Shown here one piece after another: positions 23,927 through 35,067 of a stretch of 64,000 bases of DNA (positions within the stretch are counted from its first letter, which is position 1; every line of letters starts with the position of its first letter). The DNA is from Glossina fuscipes (lineage: Eukaryota > Arthropoda > Insecta > Diptera > Glossinidae), in assembly GCF_014805625.2 (NCBI RefSeq), contig NW_023998414.1, forward strand, positions 21,711,447 through 21,775,446. Reading direction: 5' to 3'. A model generated the notes under the pieces. The model saw only the letters and a program-made list of their open reading frames with translations. It had not been told where the DNA came from and made no database searches. Both the position numbers and the translations under genes were made by a program.

Positions 23927-25159
23927 TTGAATTTTGAATAACATAATTATAAATCAAATCTGTTGACTTTTTATGCAATTTAGTTAAGTAATTGAAATTC
24001 ATTCATGTGAACGTTACTCCTAGTTGTCAATACATTGACCTTTAATCGGTTAACCAATGCCAAGAGCATAAGAAGTAGTTGTTGTCTCACAATTCATATT
24101 AAGTTCAAGTACAATGAATATGTAGTGTAAAAGCTCAACTTATAAAAATTTTATAGATATGCATATAAAGTGGTTAACGAACTGCTTTATATCTTATTAG
24201 CTAATTGAATTAATTCCCATTATATCAATCATAAAACAAATGCAACATCTGAAGGGGAATATTGTTTGTCCTATACATGAAGTATATATATAATTTAGTA
24301 ATTTTTTTTTAATATAAACGGATCAATCTGTCCGTCTGTCTGTCCTTTTGTATAATGTGTGAGACAAACAGAAGAGTGGCCTAAACGGCCTACAAAAAAA
24401 AAAAAAAGAAAAAAAAGATGGAGCCTAGAATGAAGCATAAGCTAAGAACGTATCTGATGTTTCACTTTTTTACTCATTACTCATCAACTACATCAAGGTC
24501 AAAACAAAATATATCCCACACAAATGGAAAAAATCAACCACAACTCGCTCCATGCTATAGAGTATGGAAGTTTACTTCGTTTTTTTGCCTTTTTCCAATG
24601 TAACACATCGTTCAATAGCTTCATAGGATGCCAGAGAGAAATGTACGATGACTGTGAACATATCCAAATGATTTTTTTTTAGTTGCGATTTTCAGTTTAC
24701 AGGTTCAAGTTCTCTTAGTTACGTTGGATATGAAATTTCAATTTTTTCTCTGTCTTACAACAACATTACGGCATTAGAATAACCGTTACTTGTAAACTAA
24801 TGGTCGGAATGTTACGAAATTTGACAACATTTGGCTTAAAGGTTGGCACCATCTAAAAATCATATAAATCCGTCAATAGTGGCAACACTTACATGTCATC
24901 ATCATATGTTACATTTTTTTAACATAAAGCTTTCCTTTTATTAAAAAACAATGTATAACATATTATCGACCCTTTCGCGTAATTTATTTAGTTTGGGCAT
25001 AATAGATAGATTCCGCAATGGAAGTAAAATGCAATTTAGTTAAAGTAATGGAAAGATTGACCCTTTTTTTGCTTCTAATCTCAAAATAATATTTTCTCAG
25101 CGATCTAACCTATTCCTTATATAATGGTTCGAATCTTGAACGGATCCAATCTAGAAATC
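22453..25159. other. AT-rich non-coding stretch
   Basis: The plus frame 22432-22728 (98 codons) begins in the terminus of the preceding element and has no known motif. A T run lies at about 23670-23688, a TTG/TTA array at about 23883-23926, and GTCCGTCTGTCTGTCC near 24331 is a minus-strand GGACAG cluster, perhaps a scrap of the INE-1-like family. An A run with one G lies at about 24394-24417. Confidence 0.5.
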
Positions 25160-25184
25160 GGAGGGGGGGAGGGGGGGGGGGGGG
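25160..25184 (+). repeat. G-rich tract including a run of 14 G
   Basis: Only two A residues (25162, 25170) interrupt 25 bases, with 7 G then 14 G. It is a strong compositional outlier in AT-rich DNA and compatible with a G-quadruplex in principle. The exact length could be affected by sequencing. Confidence 0.9.
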
Positions 25185-26148
25185 TTCCAATCAAGAAATG
25201 GGGGCAACACTTCCAATGAAGTCATTTCTAAACATTGACGAAAAAGTGATAAAAATATTTGCCGGCATGAAGTGAATCAACTATGCGTAGCGCATCTTCT
25301 TGCCTCTGCTAAGAGATACTGTAGTGTTTGGAAAGAAATCACGACATGCAAAGTATATTATTATATAAAACCTTTTAGGGAAATAACAATTGGTTTGATA
25401 TATGTACATATGGAATGATTTAGTGGGACGATATTGCCATGATATTATGTTCTTTTTTTTTCGATAACTTTAAACGATTTTTGAAACGACATATGAAAAA
25501 CCCGAAATATGCTTACATTTCTTTGAAATTTTGTTAAACGTGACTTGCACAACGCAGTCCTTCAGCATCTGTATGCACACACACACACCTCATGATAGTT
25601 AGTAGCAATAATTTAACATTTTCGCTTTTATGATTATGACATAAGTCGCAGTTTTTCTTTTTATGAATATGTATCCTAAAAATTATTTAATTTTTTGAAC
25701 TATTTTATCCGTTTTTCCTTTACTCGCAGTTAAGCATAAACAGTTTATGGTCTTTAGCTAAGATACAAACCTAAACAAATACAAGCAATTTTCACTTTTG
25801 TAAATACTTGTTGAATAATAGGCCCTTTCTTTTACAGCTTATTGTTCTCGCGCGCTGGCGTAAATGCGTCAGAACTGTGTGATGAATGAAATAAATAAAA
25901 GTCTGAAACGAAAGAAATTAATTCAAGGAAATCCGATTGCATAGTTATAGTGTGAATTTATGGGTTTTTCTTTTCTTCGGTTCCAGCACATAATGATATA
26001 TTGATTTTGCTATTTCCTGCTTAAGACATTCGTATATATGCAATAAAACAACGGTACTTCTATATCAGCCAATTATAAATGTAGTTTTTTGTCTGTTAAA
26101 CAGCAGATCCAGCTTGCATTTGCAAATTGATATTTGTCGCTTTGCTTC

Positions 26149-26193
<45 letters not shown>

Positions 26194-27255
26194 TCATTTT
26201 ATGTTCCGCCGAGAATTCCGCCTGTGAAAAGAAAACCATACTCATTTTCCTTGAAAAGAGAATAACTTTGCCTTGCCTCTCGCACAATTCCTGTCATAGG
26301 TGAATGCAAGTCATGTCTATCTCTAGTAACCCTAGTATATGGACTTAAATTACTTTTTCTTGAAGCATAATCGTCTTTCTTATTAGGACAAAGCACGCGA
26401 GCAGAAATAGTCAAGCAGTTCCTTCCTCCGATCCCTCTTTTCTTTTGTCTTTCTCTTTTTCTATTTCTTTTTGTCTCTCTCCCTTTCTTCCTTTTTTAGT
26501 TTGTATCTCTCTCTAGCAGAAATGAAATTATGATCAAAAAGTAATAGAACTAAATATTCTGCAATTATCTGGATCTTGTGTACTACGAGATTTTTACGTT
26601 GGCCAAAACAATGAATGCATAACAACATGTCAATACCGAATCCTGTTAAATGTTATGCGTCATTTGCGTCACGGTCGAATTACGGGCAGATAGTGCTCTA
26701 GCTTGTTGCACGAAAACAATATATCTTCTTACACTACTTTACCTCTCTTCGGGACTTGTACGCTCGTATCGTTTTTGCAATTACAAAATTTGCTTAGTTT
26801 AGTTTGAATTATGAATTGTAAATAAATGTTAATCCATCGACATTGTTGTGATTCGAGTAAAGAGGCAAAATTAAAAGTATCGAAAACTTTATTCTTCTCA
26901 GATAAGAGTAATAGTGTCTTCTTAGTAAAGATTGTGGCGTATTATCTACCTCTGATTGCCATTTGTTCAAATCGATGCAGTTATATTTAGCAGATCAGCA
27001 ACTGATACAAGTTGAAAATGACGATATCACAAAGTTGTTATCACGCGATCATCCATAGCCCAAGCGATGCGAAACGACAGACCCTAAATAATAATGGTGA
27101 ACGTGTCGGTTATAAAGCCTTATAAAAAAATATGTTACCAATGAAATGGAATTTTATCAGCAATATGTAGAGAATTAGTTTTTACACCTAATACACTTGA
27201 CGTGAAATGATTTTTTCGTTCAACTATCTGAACTCTTTAACTGAAAGTCAAAAAC

Positions 27256-27257
<2 letters not shown>
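25185..27257. other. AT-rich non-coding stretch
   Basis: It contains an AT microsatellite at 26152-26185 and a short AC array near 25577. The minus frame 26199-26414 (71 codons) is hydrophilic with no known motif. No gene supported. Confidence 0.5.

Positions 27258-27304
<47 letters not shown>
27258..27304 (+). repeat. Poly-A run of 47 bases
   Basis: An uninterrupted A homopolymer. No retroelement body is visible upstream, and no target duplication is evident, so its origin as a retrotransposed tail is not supported. Confidence 0.9.
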
Positions 27305-27305
<1 letters not shown>

Positions 27306-27344
27306 AAGAACAAATGGTTAACGACCGGCAAAGCATTCAATAAA

Positions 27345-27396
27345 ATATATATATATATATATATACATATATAAATATAACGTTTTTATACATTTG

Positions 27397-27440
<44 letters not shown>
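27345..27440. repeat. Compound AT microsatellite
   Basis: Two AT arrays (about 27345-27372 and 27408-27439) are separated by AT-rich spacer with single-base interruptions. Confidence 0.9.
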
Positions 27441-27442
<2 letters not shown>

Positions 27443-28177
27443 TATATATAAGTATATTAATAACTTTTCTCGCACGACTTTATTTAACTAAATAATTTTT
27501 TATTGATTTAATAAATTCATGCGTGTTTAGAGAGTTTTATTATAAACACCATAAGAACGCTTTATTTATTATTATTCTCTCTACTTTTTTGTATATATGC
27601 ATGTACAATGATTATACATAACTGTTACAAATTCTTCTATCACATTATTCACCTGTAGCAGTATTCTTTTCCTTTGTTTTCATTTTATTATAAATCACTT
27701 TTAAACAAATTGTCCCGATCTAATACTTTTGTATTTTTGTAACTATGGCAAATTTATATTTGGTTGGGGACATACTGTTCATTTGATTGTAAACGTGCGC
27801 ATCGCGTGTGCCATAAAACGAAAAACAAAAATAAGCAAAGAAAAAAAAAAAAAAACAAAAATAAAGTAAAAAAAACATCAAGGAAAGAAAAACATCAGTT
27901 ATATAAGTTTACTATACCTGACAACTGTCATTGCTTTGGGTCATAAAATCAAGCATTTTATATAGAGTTTTAAAGTTTATCTTAAAACTAAGATACAATA
28001 CACAAAACAGCAAATGCAGTTAACAGAAACAATAGTGTTTATGGTTTTAATGGTATTAGAGCATCAACTGACCGTAGCCTAGTCCTAAGCAAACTGACAA
28101 ATTGTTGACATAAATTGGGCTTGTGTTGTGAGCTTTTTAACTGTGTGCACGTTTTATACGATTACAGCATTACATAT

Positions 28178-28213
<36 letters not shown>

Positions 28214-28395
28214 GCAAAATGTACATATAATCAGTATGTTTTCTTGTCATTTTATTAAATGGCTTTTTCACTCACAACTCAACGAGTTATGTTAGGCCGA
28301 TCGTATCGTTTGTAATCAAAAAACTGCTATTATTATGCATCAATCTAGAAATTTCGAAAGAAATAAGATTTGCTTTCTAGCTAAAGCAACCACTA
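27441..28395. other. AT-rich non-coding stretch
   Basis: It includes an AT array at about 28182-28209. The 60-codon plus frame at 27764 is made of a lysine-coding A tract. Nothing else recognised. Confidence 0.55.
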
Positions 28396-28578
28396 AAGTG
28401 CGGTAGAGTTTATTTTGACCGTGGCTATAATCTGTATAGGCTTAACACTCACTAGGCTGCGACCAGTTTCCTTTCCCATTCTTTCTTTACGTTCTTCCGC
28501 CCGTCGCCGTCTTTCACGTCCAGGGGGCATCTCCTGAGTAATTGGCGATATATAAGAAACAAAAAAAAAAACAAAAAA
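28396..28578 (+). mobile_element. tRNA-derived SINE copy B, 5' truncated
   Basis: It starts at AAGTGCGGTAGAGTTTATTT, the segment just after the B box in other copies. It continues with CTAGGCTGCGACCAG (compare CTAGGTTGCGGCCA in copy D), TTCTTTCTTTACGTTCTTCC, GGGGGCATCTCCTGAG, and ends in an A-rich tail with C interruptions. The tRNA-like head is missing or too diverged to see. 5' truncation is common for SINE copies. Confidence 0.65.
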
Positions 28579-31039
28579 AGTTTTTGGTGGGCATTGAAGA
28601 ATTTTTAAAAATTAAATTTCGACAAAGCGCGTTAGAAGACATGAGACCTCCGTCAAGTACCGGGATGTGCTACTGCTGCTTTAATTTTTAGGTCTGTGAC
28701 AGACCCGAGCACCTTCTTCATAAAAATCTCTAACTTTAAATTGCGTAAACAAAGCCCTAAATTTTCGACGAACGGATGGATGGCTGGAAGACATTCCCTT
28801 CAGCATGGATGAATAATGGTTGTTATCGTACGCTTTCCGGCAGTTAGGCAATATTTTCTTGGCAGTGAAAATTCCTTTGAAAATCACTTTATATGTAAAC
28901 TTCCTATAAAGCCTATAAAGCAAAAAATATTTTTATGACGCTGCCTTTGGCAAACCCTCTGCACCTCTCTACACCTTTACTTTATGCTATCCTGTAAGCA
29001 GAAATAATACCTCAGATAAATGAAAAATAGAAAGAAAATAAAGCAAAAGAAATTAATTCAAGAATATTTTGTCTTAGTTTTGGTTTTTCTCCTCTTGTTA
29101 GCTTAGCTTTATTTAACTGTAATTGGCATTTTTTGATTGTTATCGAGAATTCAATCGATATGCTTTGACTACGGTGACGATGTGTAGATAAACGAAAGTC
29201 GACCTTTTTCAACTTATTCTGCGATTCCTATTGTATGGAGAATTAATTATATGGCATCGAATAATTGACAAAATGTAAATATAATCACATATAGATTTAG
29301 CTGTAAGTAACATGCCGTTACAAGGTATAAAATGAAATACTCCTTGGAATATTTGGCAAACTTCTTTCTTTCCGCATTTCTTTCATTAAACTCTACATTT
29401 TTATCGGGAAGATATATCATTATCAACATATGAATAAATATTTTTTTATAAATTGTTTTGAGAGTTTCTTTGGCATCTTTATCTTCATAACAATCTGAAG
29501 AAAAACATTTTTTTCGTTTTTAGATTTTTAATGTTCTTTGTTGTTCATTTTTATCAAATTTGTTCTCACATTTAACAAAATAAAACATACTATATCCCGA
29601 TTATATAATAATAATAGGAAATAAAAATCAGTTATATAAAATATTCGCTTAGTTCGGTCAAGGCATCCCAGCTAAGCTCTATCAACTTTTATTCAGGCAT
29701 TAAAATGGCGCATAAATTGGCGATCTCGGAATGGAAGACAATAGCTTCTTCTACTTAATTGCGCTTTTCACTCGCATTCGTTCTTAATAGTAAAGAATGG
29801 AGCCAGTCATCGTACGGTTAAGACGGAGCAACTTATGTTGCGTGACGAATTTGCAATCCTATGAAGCAGAAATCGTTACCGGATGTAGTTTACCATCGTT
29901 TGACCATTACGTCGTTATAATATTGTCATTCACAAAGCCTGGCTACCATTTTGTCGCAAAGTTTTACAATTCTTTGACTAATTTCTAGGAAATTTCAATA
30001 TGAAGATACGACAGAAAGAATGAATGCATATGAAACACGTAAACAGTTATACTCTCCTTGAAGCGTAGAAAAAGAGTTTCATCACTATTTAATAGACACA
30101 CACGCAGGAACATTCATTGCAATATTAGCCGAAGAAGAACAAAATAAAGCAATAGAATGCCACTGATGTATTCGCACAATTTCTCAACGGCAGTCGCTCC
30201 TATGTAATATAACAATTGTTATATGAGTGTTGACGCTTTTTGCTAACTGCAACTGATTCGAATTTTTAAACCGAATTCGAATTTTAAACTGTTTGCGTGT
30301 GGGTACAGAAAAGATAAAACCTTCAGAAATATTTGCTTGTTTTTCTTCCGCATTCTTGAAAAGAGCATAGAAATGTCATGACGTCTTCAATCGAGACTTG
30401 CGAGACTATGAGTATAAATATTAAACAAATACAAAGCAGACCAAAAGGTTATGTCCACTTTGAGCCGGAGTTCGCTCTCAGCTCGTGAACTTACACTGAT
30501 CTATTAAATTTGTAAAATATTTTTCTTCTTTCTTCTTTCACGCTGTGGTCACTTGACCGGAACTATTTTGCAGTATATTTATAGATGGAAGAATAGATTA
30601 ATTTTGAATGATTTCAATGGGGACAAGTGGCTTCGATTACTTCAAATATTGTCTCCCGATTGATCGTAGTTTTACCCAGATTTCGGCCAGCGTATGGAAG
30701 AGCGTTGGTGCCGAAAAATCGCTTCAATTCGTACGATATCTAATTTCTTTTCGATCCCTTCTAAATATTAGCAAGTCATTCAACGATAAACGTCTAATGA
30801 TTTTAGATATTCTTCTTTGGTTTGATATTACTGTCCATCGCATAATAATTCCAATGACATGCTTACAATCTTTAAGTCCCTTACAGAGAGTTGGTCGAGG
30901 TAAGATCTCAGTCTCAGTTGTCCTTTGAAACTTCAATTCTCTGCAAAAGTCCTTTCATATAAACAATTTTTATTAATAGGGACGACATTGCCTATTCAAC
31001 ATCTCGTGCGCGTCATAAACGAAAGGCAAAATATGTTAA
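28579..31039. other. AT-rich non-coding stretch with an 18-bp palindrome
   Basis: The minus frame 28681-28923 (80 codons, basic) and the plus and minus frames at 30608-30936 (106 and 70 codons) have no motif I recognise. The last region is somewhat more GC-balanced and could be a decayed mobile element. A perfect palindrome sits at 30207-30224. Confidence 0.45.
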
Positions 31040-31385
31040 ACAAGTAAGAAAATGACGTTCGGTTGTGACAGAATTTTCTTTACCCACAACCAGTTCAATA
31101 TGGAATGTGTTAGTTTTTATTGTCGCCGCTTTGTTGTAACGAGCAAAAAATCACATTTATTTTGCCTTTTGCCTTTGACCTTTGATTTGATCCGCTTTCC
31201 ACACCAACCAGCGTGCAAGAACTTCCAAAGTTGTTGCCATATTTGAAGACGATATATGCATTTCTATCAGGAATATCTTTACCACAGGCAATCAACACTT
31301 GGCCGGAATGACGGAAGAAAATGCGTAGATCAATTCGGAATTTGATGCTGGTCAATAACATAATGTGCCTAATTTTTACGATCAC
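31040..31385 (+). mobile_element. INE-1/DINE-like element, head to near-terminus
   Basis: It opens with CAAGTAAGAAAATGACGTTC, an imperfect GTTCGGTTGTGACAGAA palindrome, and TTTCTTTACCC. The middle AGCGTGCAAGAACTTCCAAA and GTTGTTGCCATATTTGAAG align with the minus-strand copy at 42935-43180. Near the end is CAATTCGGAATTTGATGCTG followed by GTCAATAACATAAT, matching the GCTGATCAAGAATAT segment of other copies. The GGACAG core is lost here. Overlapping minus and plus frames (91 and 64 codons) are shadows of the repeat. Confidence 0.6.
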
Positions 31386-32454
31386 GATGACTATTCTGCA
31401 CCATATTTTCCATATTTCGGCACATAATGTGTATGATTTAGCTAAAGATGAAAGAGCATTTTGAACGCTCCCCTAAGTGATAATTATTGTTAAAAATTTC
31501 GCGCAAAATAATATTTCAATCAAACAAAATTCGAATGTTTTTTGTTTTGCGTATATATATAGAATTATAAATTCCGGATACTATATGCACGGGATCTGAA
31601 AGATGAAATTGAATAAAAGAAAATACTTGGAAGCAAGAAATTAACTTAATTATCCGTGGAATTTTAAATTTTATTTATCATATGTTGTATATTTCTTGAA
31701 CTTTATCTATTTATTTATTTAATTCTTTTGCTTTTTTTTTTTCTTTTATTGAACTTTGAACTTGTGGGTTTTTTTTTTTTTTTATATATATATAGATAAC
31801 ACTGTGTAGTGTGAGTTTTTCAAATGGTCAGATATATTTGTGACAAATGACTGTTTTTCTTCTAAGTAACAATCTTTGGCAGCAACACATTTATGCAAAC
31901 ATTTCAAATTATTGTTGACGCTTAACATTGTTTGATTCCCGTTCGTTGATTGCGAGTCATTGACTTCCTATTTCATAGTTAATAACGTTTTGTCGTGTGT
32001 ACGTCTTATTTTTACAATTTCCCATAATTACGCATCATCACGTTTCTTTCGAATACGTTATGTTTTGTGATGCAACAGTTGTTGTGTGTTGTTGCTAACA
32101 TTTAATTGATTATTGAAAGGAAAGACTAAGTGCTTCTCTGTTTTCAATGCTGTTTCAAAGTGAGGCGATTTTTTAATAACTTTTTAATTGGCATTTACCC
32201 AACAAAATCTTTATCTTTCTGTACTTAATTAACAGGTTAAATATATTTCCAATACAATTATAATTAAAGACACATTGTGTGTACTTTAAACGTTCGTTTA
32301 GATTAATGAAGAGAAAAATTTTCTAAGAATTTAACTTTATATCTACCATCGAAGCTAAGCAATAATAATGTTAGTCTTTTTAGTTCATTTACAAGATGAA
32401 GAAATATGTTTTAGATACTGTACAAAAAAGGATTATAATATATCCTCAATTGGT
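31386..32454. other. AT-rich non-coding stretch, nothing recognised
   Basis: T runs lie at about 31733-31742 and 31769-31783, with a short TTTA array at about 31692. No gene or family copy recognised. Confidence 0.55.
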
Positions 32455-32500
32455 AGAGGACAGTTAACCATAACGCGCAGTTCGATACTGCCTCGCCGTC
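32455..32500 (+). pseudogene. tRNA-like sequence, degenerate
   Basis: CCTCAATTGGTAGAGG forms a perfect 4-bp D-arm with an AATTGGTA loop, and GCAGTTCGATACTGC forms a 4-bp T-arm with the canonical 7-base TTCGATA loop. About 17 bases separate them, too few for a normal anticodon arm plus variable loop. The flanks do not pair as an acceptor stem. It is therefore a tRNA pseudogene or the head of a tRNA-derived repeat different from the main SINE family here. Confidence 0.5.
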
Positions 32501-32639
32501 TATTAATTTAATGTGAGAGATCTTAAGGTGATATAAACCTATAACTGACCATATAAATTTTTGTAAACAATGGTCACTATTTAGCTTTGAAAAGAGACGT
32601 GATGAAGAAAAGTGCTTAATATTCTGAAGACCAAACGAA

Positions 32640-33230
32640 AAAAAATATAAAGACATTATTGTCGGCCGAGACCGAACATTAAGCCATGTACATTCACTTA
32701 ATAGACTTGTTATTCACAACGTCCTATAATTTTTCATATAACAATTTTTGAAAATAATTTTTTTATTCTTATGTGACCAATCGCTCAGGGAATGACTCCT
32801 ATTCGTGCAATACGATGATGGACGGAAGGAAGTACAGAAAGTACAGAAATACATAGGAAGGAAGGCAGCGATCTAGTAGCCATATGCTATAACTACGGCC
32901 GAACTCAACTCCCTACCGTACCTGAGATTTGAATCCGGCGAAATCGACTTAGTAATCGCGATTCTTATTTGTTCGGCTATTTATGCGAAATGGTAAATTG
33001 TTGGAAAAAATCTTTTGGTCCGAGCCATTTTCTTTCGCCTTCATCGACTTCGTTGTACCATCGGTGCATCATCAAAATATTTTTAAAAGTATCTATCTGT
33101 AAGACTGAGCACAAATTTAAAGACGGACAGACAAAAGATGGGCAGCCTACCTGAAGTCTTTTTGGATGTTCTATACTTCCACACAAACTCAATATACCTT
33201 TGCACGGCAGGTGGCACAAGTTATAATAAT
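32640..33230 (+). mobile_element. INE-1/DINE-like element interrupted by a SINE
   Basis: The left piece (about 32650-32700) has GTCGGCCGAGACCGAAC and CATGTACATTCACTTA, matching the family's palindromic head and the CATTCATTT that follows. The right piece (about 32990-33230) has AAGACGGACAGACAAAAG near 33120, TTTTTGGATGTTCTATACTT, and CACAAACTCAATATACCTTT. The last matches ACAAATGCAATATACCTTG in the copy at 56330 and ACAAACTTAATATGTCCTG in the copy at 55041. Between them lies a minus-strand SINE. Confidence 0.5.
32760..32987 (-). mobile_element. tRNA-derived SINE copy C
   Basis: Read on minus: AAGAATCGCGATTACTAAGT, a B-box region CGCCGGATTCAAATCTC (32940-32924), GTACGGTAGGGAG, CGTAGTTATAGC, a pyrimidine-rich body CTTCCTTCCTATGTATTTCT, and the 3' end GAGCGATTGGTCACATAAG followed by an A/T-rich tail. 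The GATTGGTCACATAA end is shared exactly with copy D. It appears full length. Confidence 0.7.
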
Positions 33231-34756
33231 CAGAGTTATATACATTCCTGGCGATAATTTGCAGCCTACTGTAGATAATAATCTAAAACTTGGTACAAAT
33301 AATTACTATTCATTATTTATGGATGCATAGCTTCCTGGCTCCCCTATCATTACGTTCATAATCGCAATCATTGTGTTTAAGTTCAAACCCAAGACTTGTA
33401 GGTACTGAATAGATTTTCCTTCAGTCGTACGGAACTCCTTTACAATTCATAAAAGGAACAACAACATCTTATTATTTAATCAATAATCATTTACCTAAAA
33501 AGAAAAAGAAAAAAAAAATATATATATATATAGCAAATTGTGCCAATAATTTTGTAAATTTTTGTATATTTGTATAAAGAGCTTATAAACATGTAAACAT
33601 TAAGTTGCGCAGACGAGAATTTATTTATTCATAGCATAAAACTCTTCCGCCTCTATCTTAGCAAAGTTTCCCGTAAACTTTTTATCTCTTTCGTTATAAA
33701 AGTGTAAAATGAACCGTTTGAAAATGCAAATTGTTCATAAAAATTATTGCATATTGAATGAGTTTTATTAACTATAAATATTAAAGTGGATTGACGGATT
33801 CTACTGCAGTATTGCAGCATTTGCAGTATGGCAGACTTCTTAATGAAAATATGAATATCGGGTAAGCATAAAGTAAGTCATTTATGTGAGTGCAATAAAA
33901 AAAAGTAATCAATTTATTTGACAACGTAATAGGGGAGCAGTTCTAGGATTCTCTAGCAAACTCATTTTTAATGTAGTTTTCAATTTAATTTCCATGTAAT
34001 AATATGTTATAGGCCACAGATATCATTTTTCACTTGCAACCCAATTAAGTGAAACTTTTCAGATTCGGTCACTTCTTTCATAACATAATTACTTTGCTTC
34101 AATGTATATGCAACGAAATTGTACACAAAAAATTTGAATAAATAAATTCACGTCATTAAAAGTATTATATGTAAACACACGAGCATTTCTTTATCACTTT
34201 TTCAATTCATTAATTTCAGGTATAGTTTAACAACAGGTTCTATTCTCTAAAAAAAGAAAAGGAAAAAAGAAATATACATATCTATATATAAAATATACAT
34301 AGGTATACCTTGAATCCGTCCATTATTAATGCCATGAATAATCAATTGTCCACATGCTAAGACGTACGATTTCTCTCTTCATCTTATCATTAATAATTGT
34401 AAATTGTGCGATACGCCATTTACAAGTCGGAGTAAAACAACAATTTGCTAGAGTTAGACCCTACTATATATATATTTTTTTTTTTTTTTTTTGTTTCTTT
34501 TTTTTAATTTTGATTTCAATTAGGAAAATTTATACATCAAAAACTTTTTTCATTCAATTCAAAATTTTTCATATTCATTTATTATAACAGTAGTAAGTAA
34601 CCAGCCAGTAGGTAAAATTTTTGCTCGATTTCTCCGAAAAATTGGTTTGTTTTTGTTTTCTTTCAACCAATAAAACATATCAGTGTAGTAAGGTTTTTTT
34701 AAAAATATCTCAAAAGATGGGGGTAATTAAAAACAAATACGCACTAATAACTTATC
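33231..34756. other. AT-rich non-coding stretch, nothing recognised
   Basis: A short AT array lies at about 33518-33532 and a T run at about 34477-34492. The small frames are AT-driven. Confidence 0.55.
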
Positions 34757-35018
34757 CCCGGAATAGCTGAACAGGCAAGAATCGAGTCTACCAAGTAATT
34801 GTTCGAGGTTTCAAATCTCAGTACTCTAGTGTTTACTTCGTTCGTAGCTGTAGTGAATGCTTAGTCAGTCAGTGTAGGCAATAATCCTTACTGATCTTAC
34901 TGGCACACACCCAATCACTAGGTTGCGGCCATCATTTTCGTATGTATTTCTTTCGTTCTCACCGTCACCGCGTTCCGCCGGATAAGGGGGACGTTCTCTG
35001 ATTGATTGGTCACATAAA

Positions 35019-35022
<4 letters not shown>
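34757..35022 (+). mobile_element. tRNA-derived SINE copy D
   Basis: The head CCGGAATAGCTGAACAGGC acts as the A-box region, with AAGAATCGAGTCTACCAAGT, and a B box GTTCGAGGTTTCAAATCTC at 34801-34819. The body then has GTTTACTTCGTTCGTAGCTG, CACTAGGTTGCGGCCATC, TATGTATTTCTTTCGTTCTC, GGGGGACGTTCTCTGATTGA, and the end TTGGTCACATAAAAA. An AT microsatellite (35024-35067) follows directly. This is the best reference copy for the family in the window. Confidence 0.75.
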
Positions 35023-35023
<1 letters not shown>

Positions 35024-35066
<43 letters not shown>

Positions 35067-35067
35067 G
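35024..35067. repeat. AT microsatellite abutting a SINE 3' end
   Basis: AT dinucleotides with one ATGT interruption begin where the SINE tail ends, so the array may have grown from the tail. Confidence 0.85.

Noticed and set aside
26199..26414. Minus frame followed by a TTTTCTTTTCACAG acceptor-like string
   Set aside because: The sequence after the acceptor runs into an AT microsatellite within about 30 bases, so no exon is supported.
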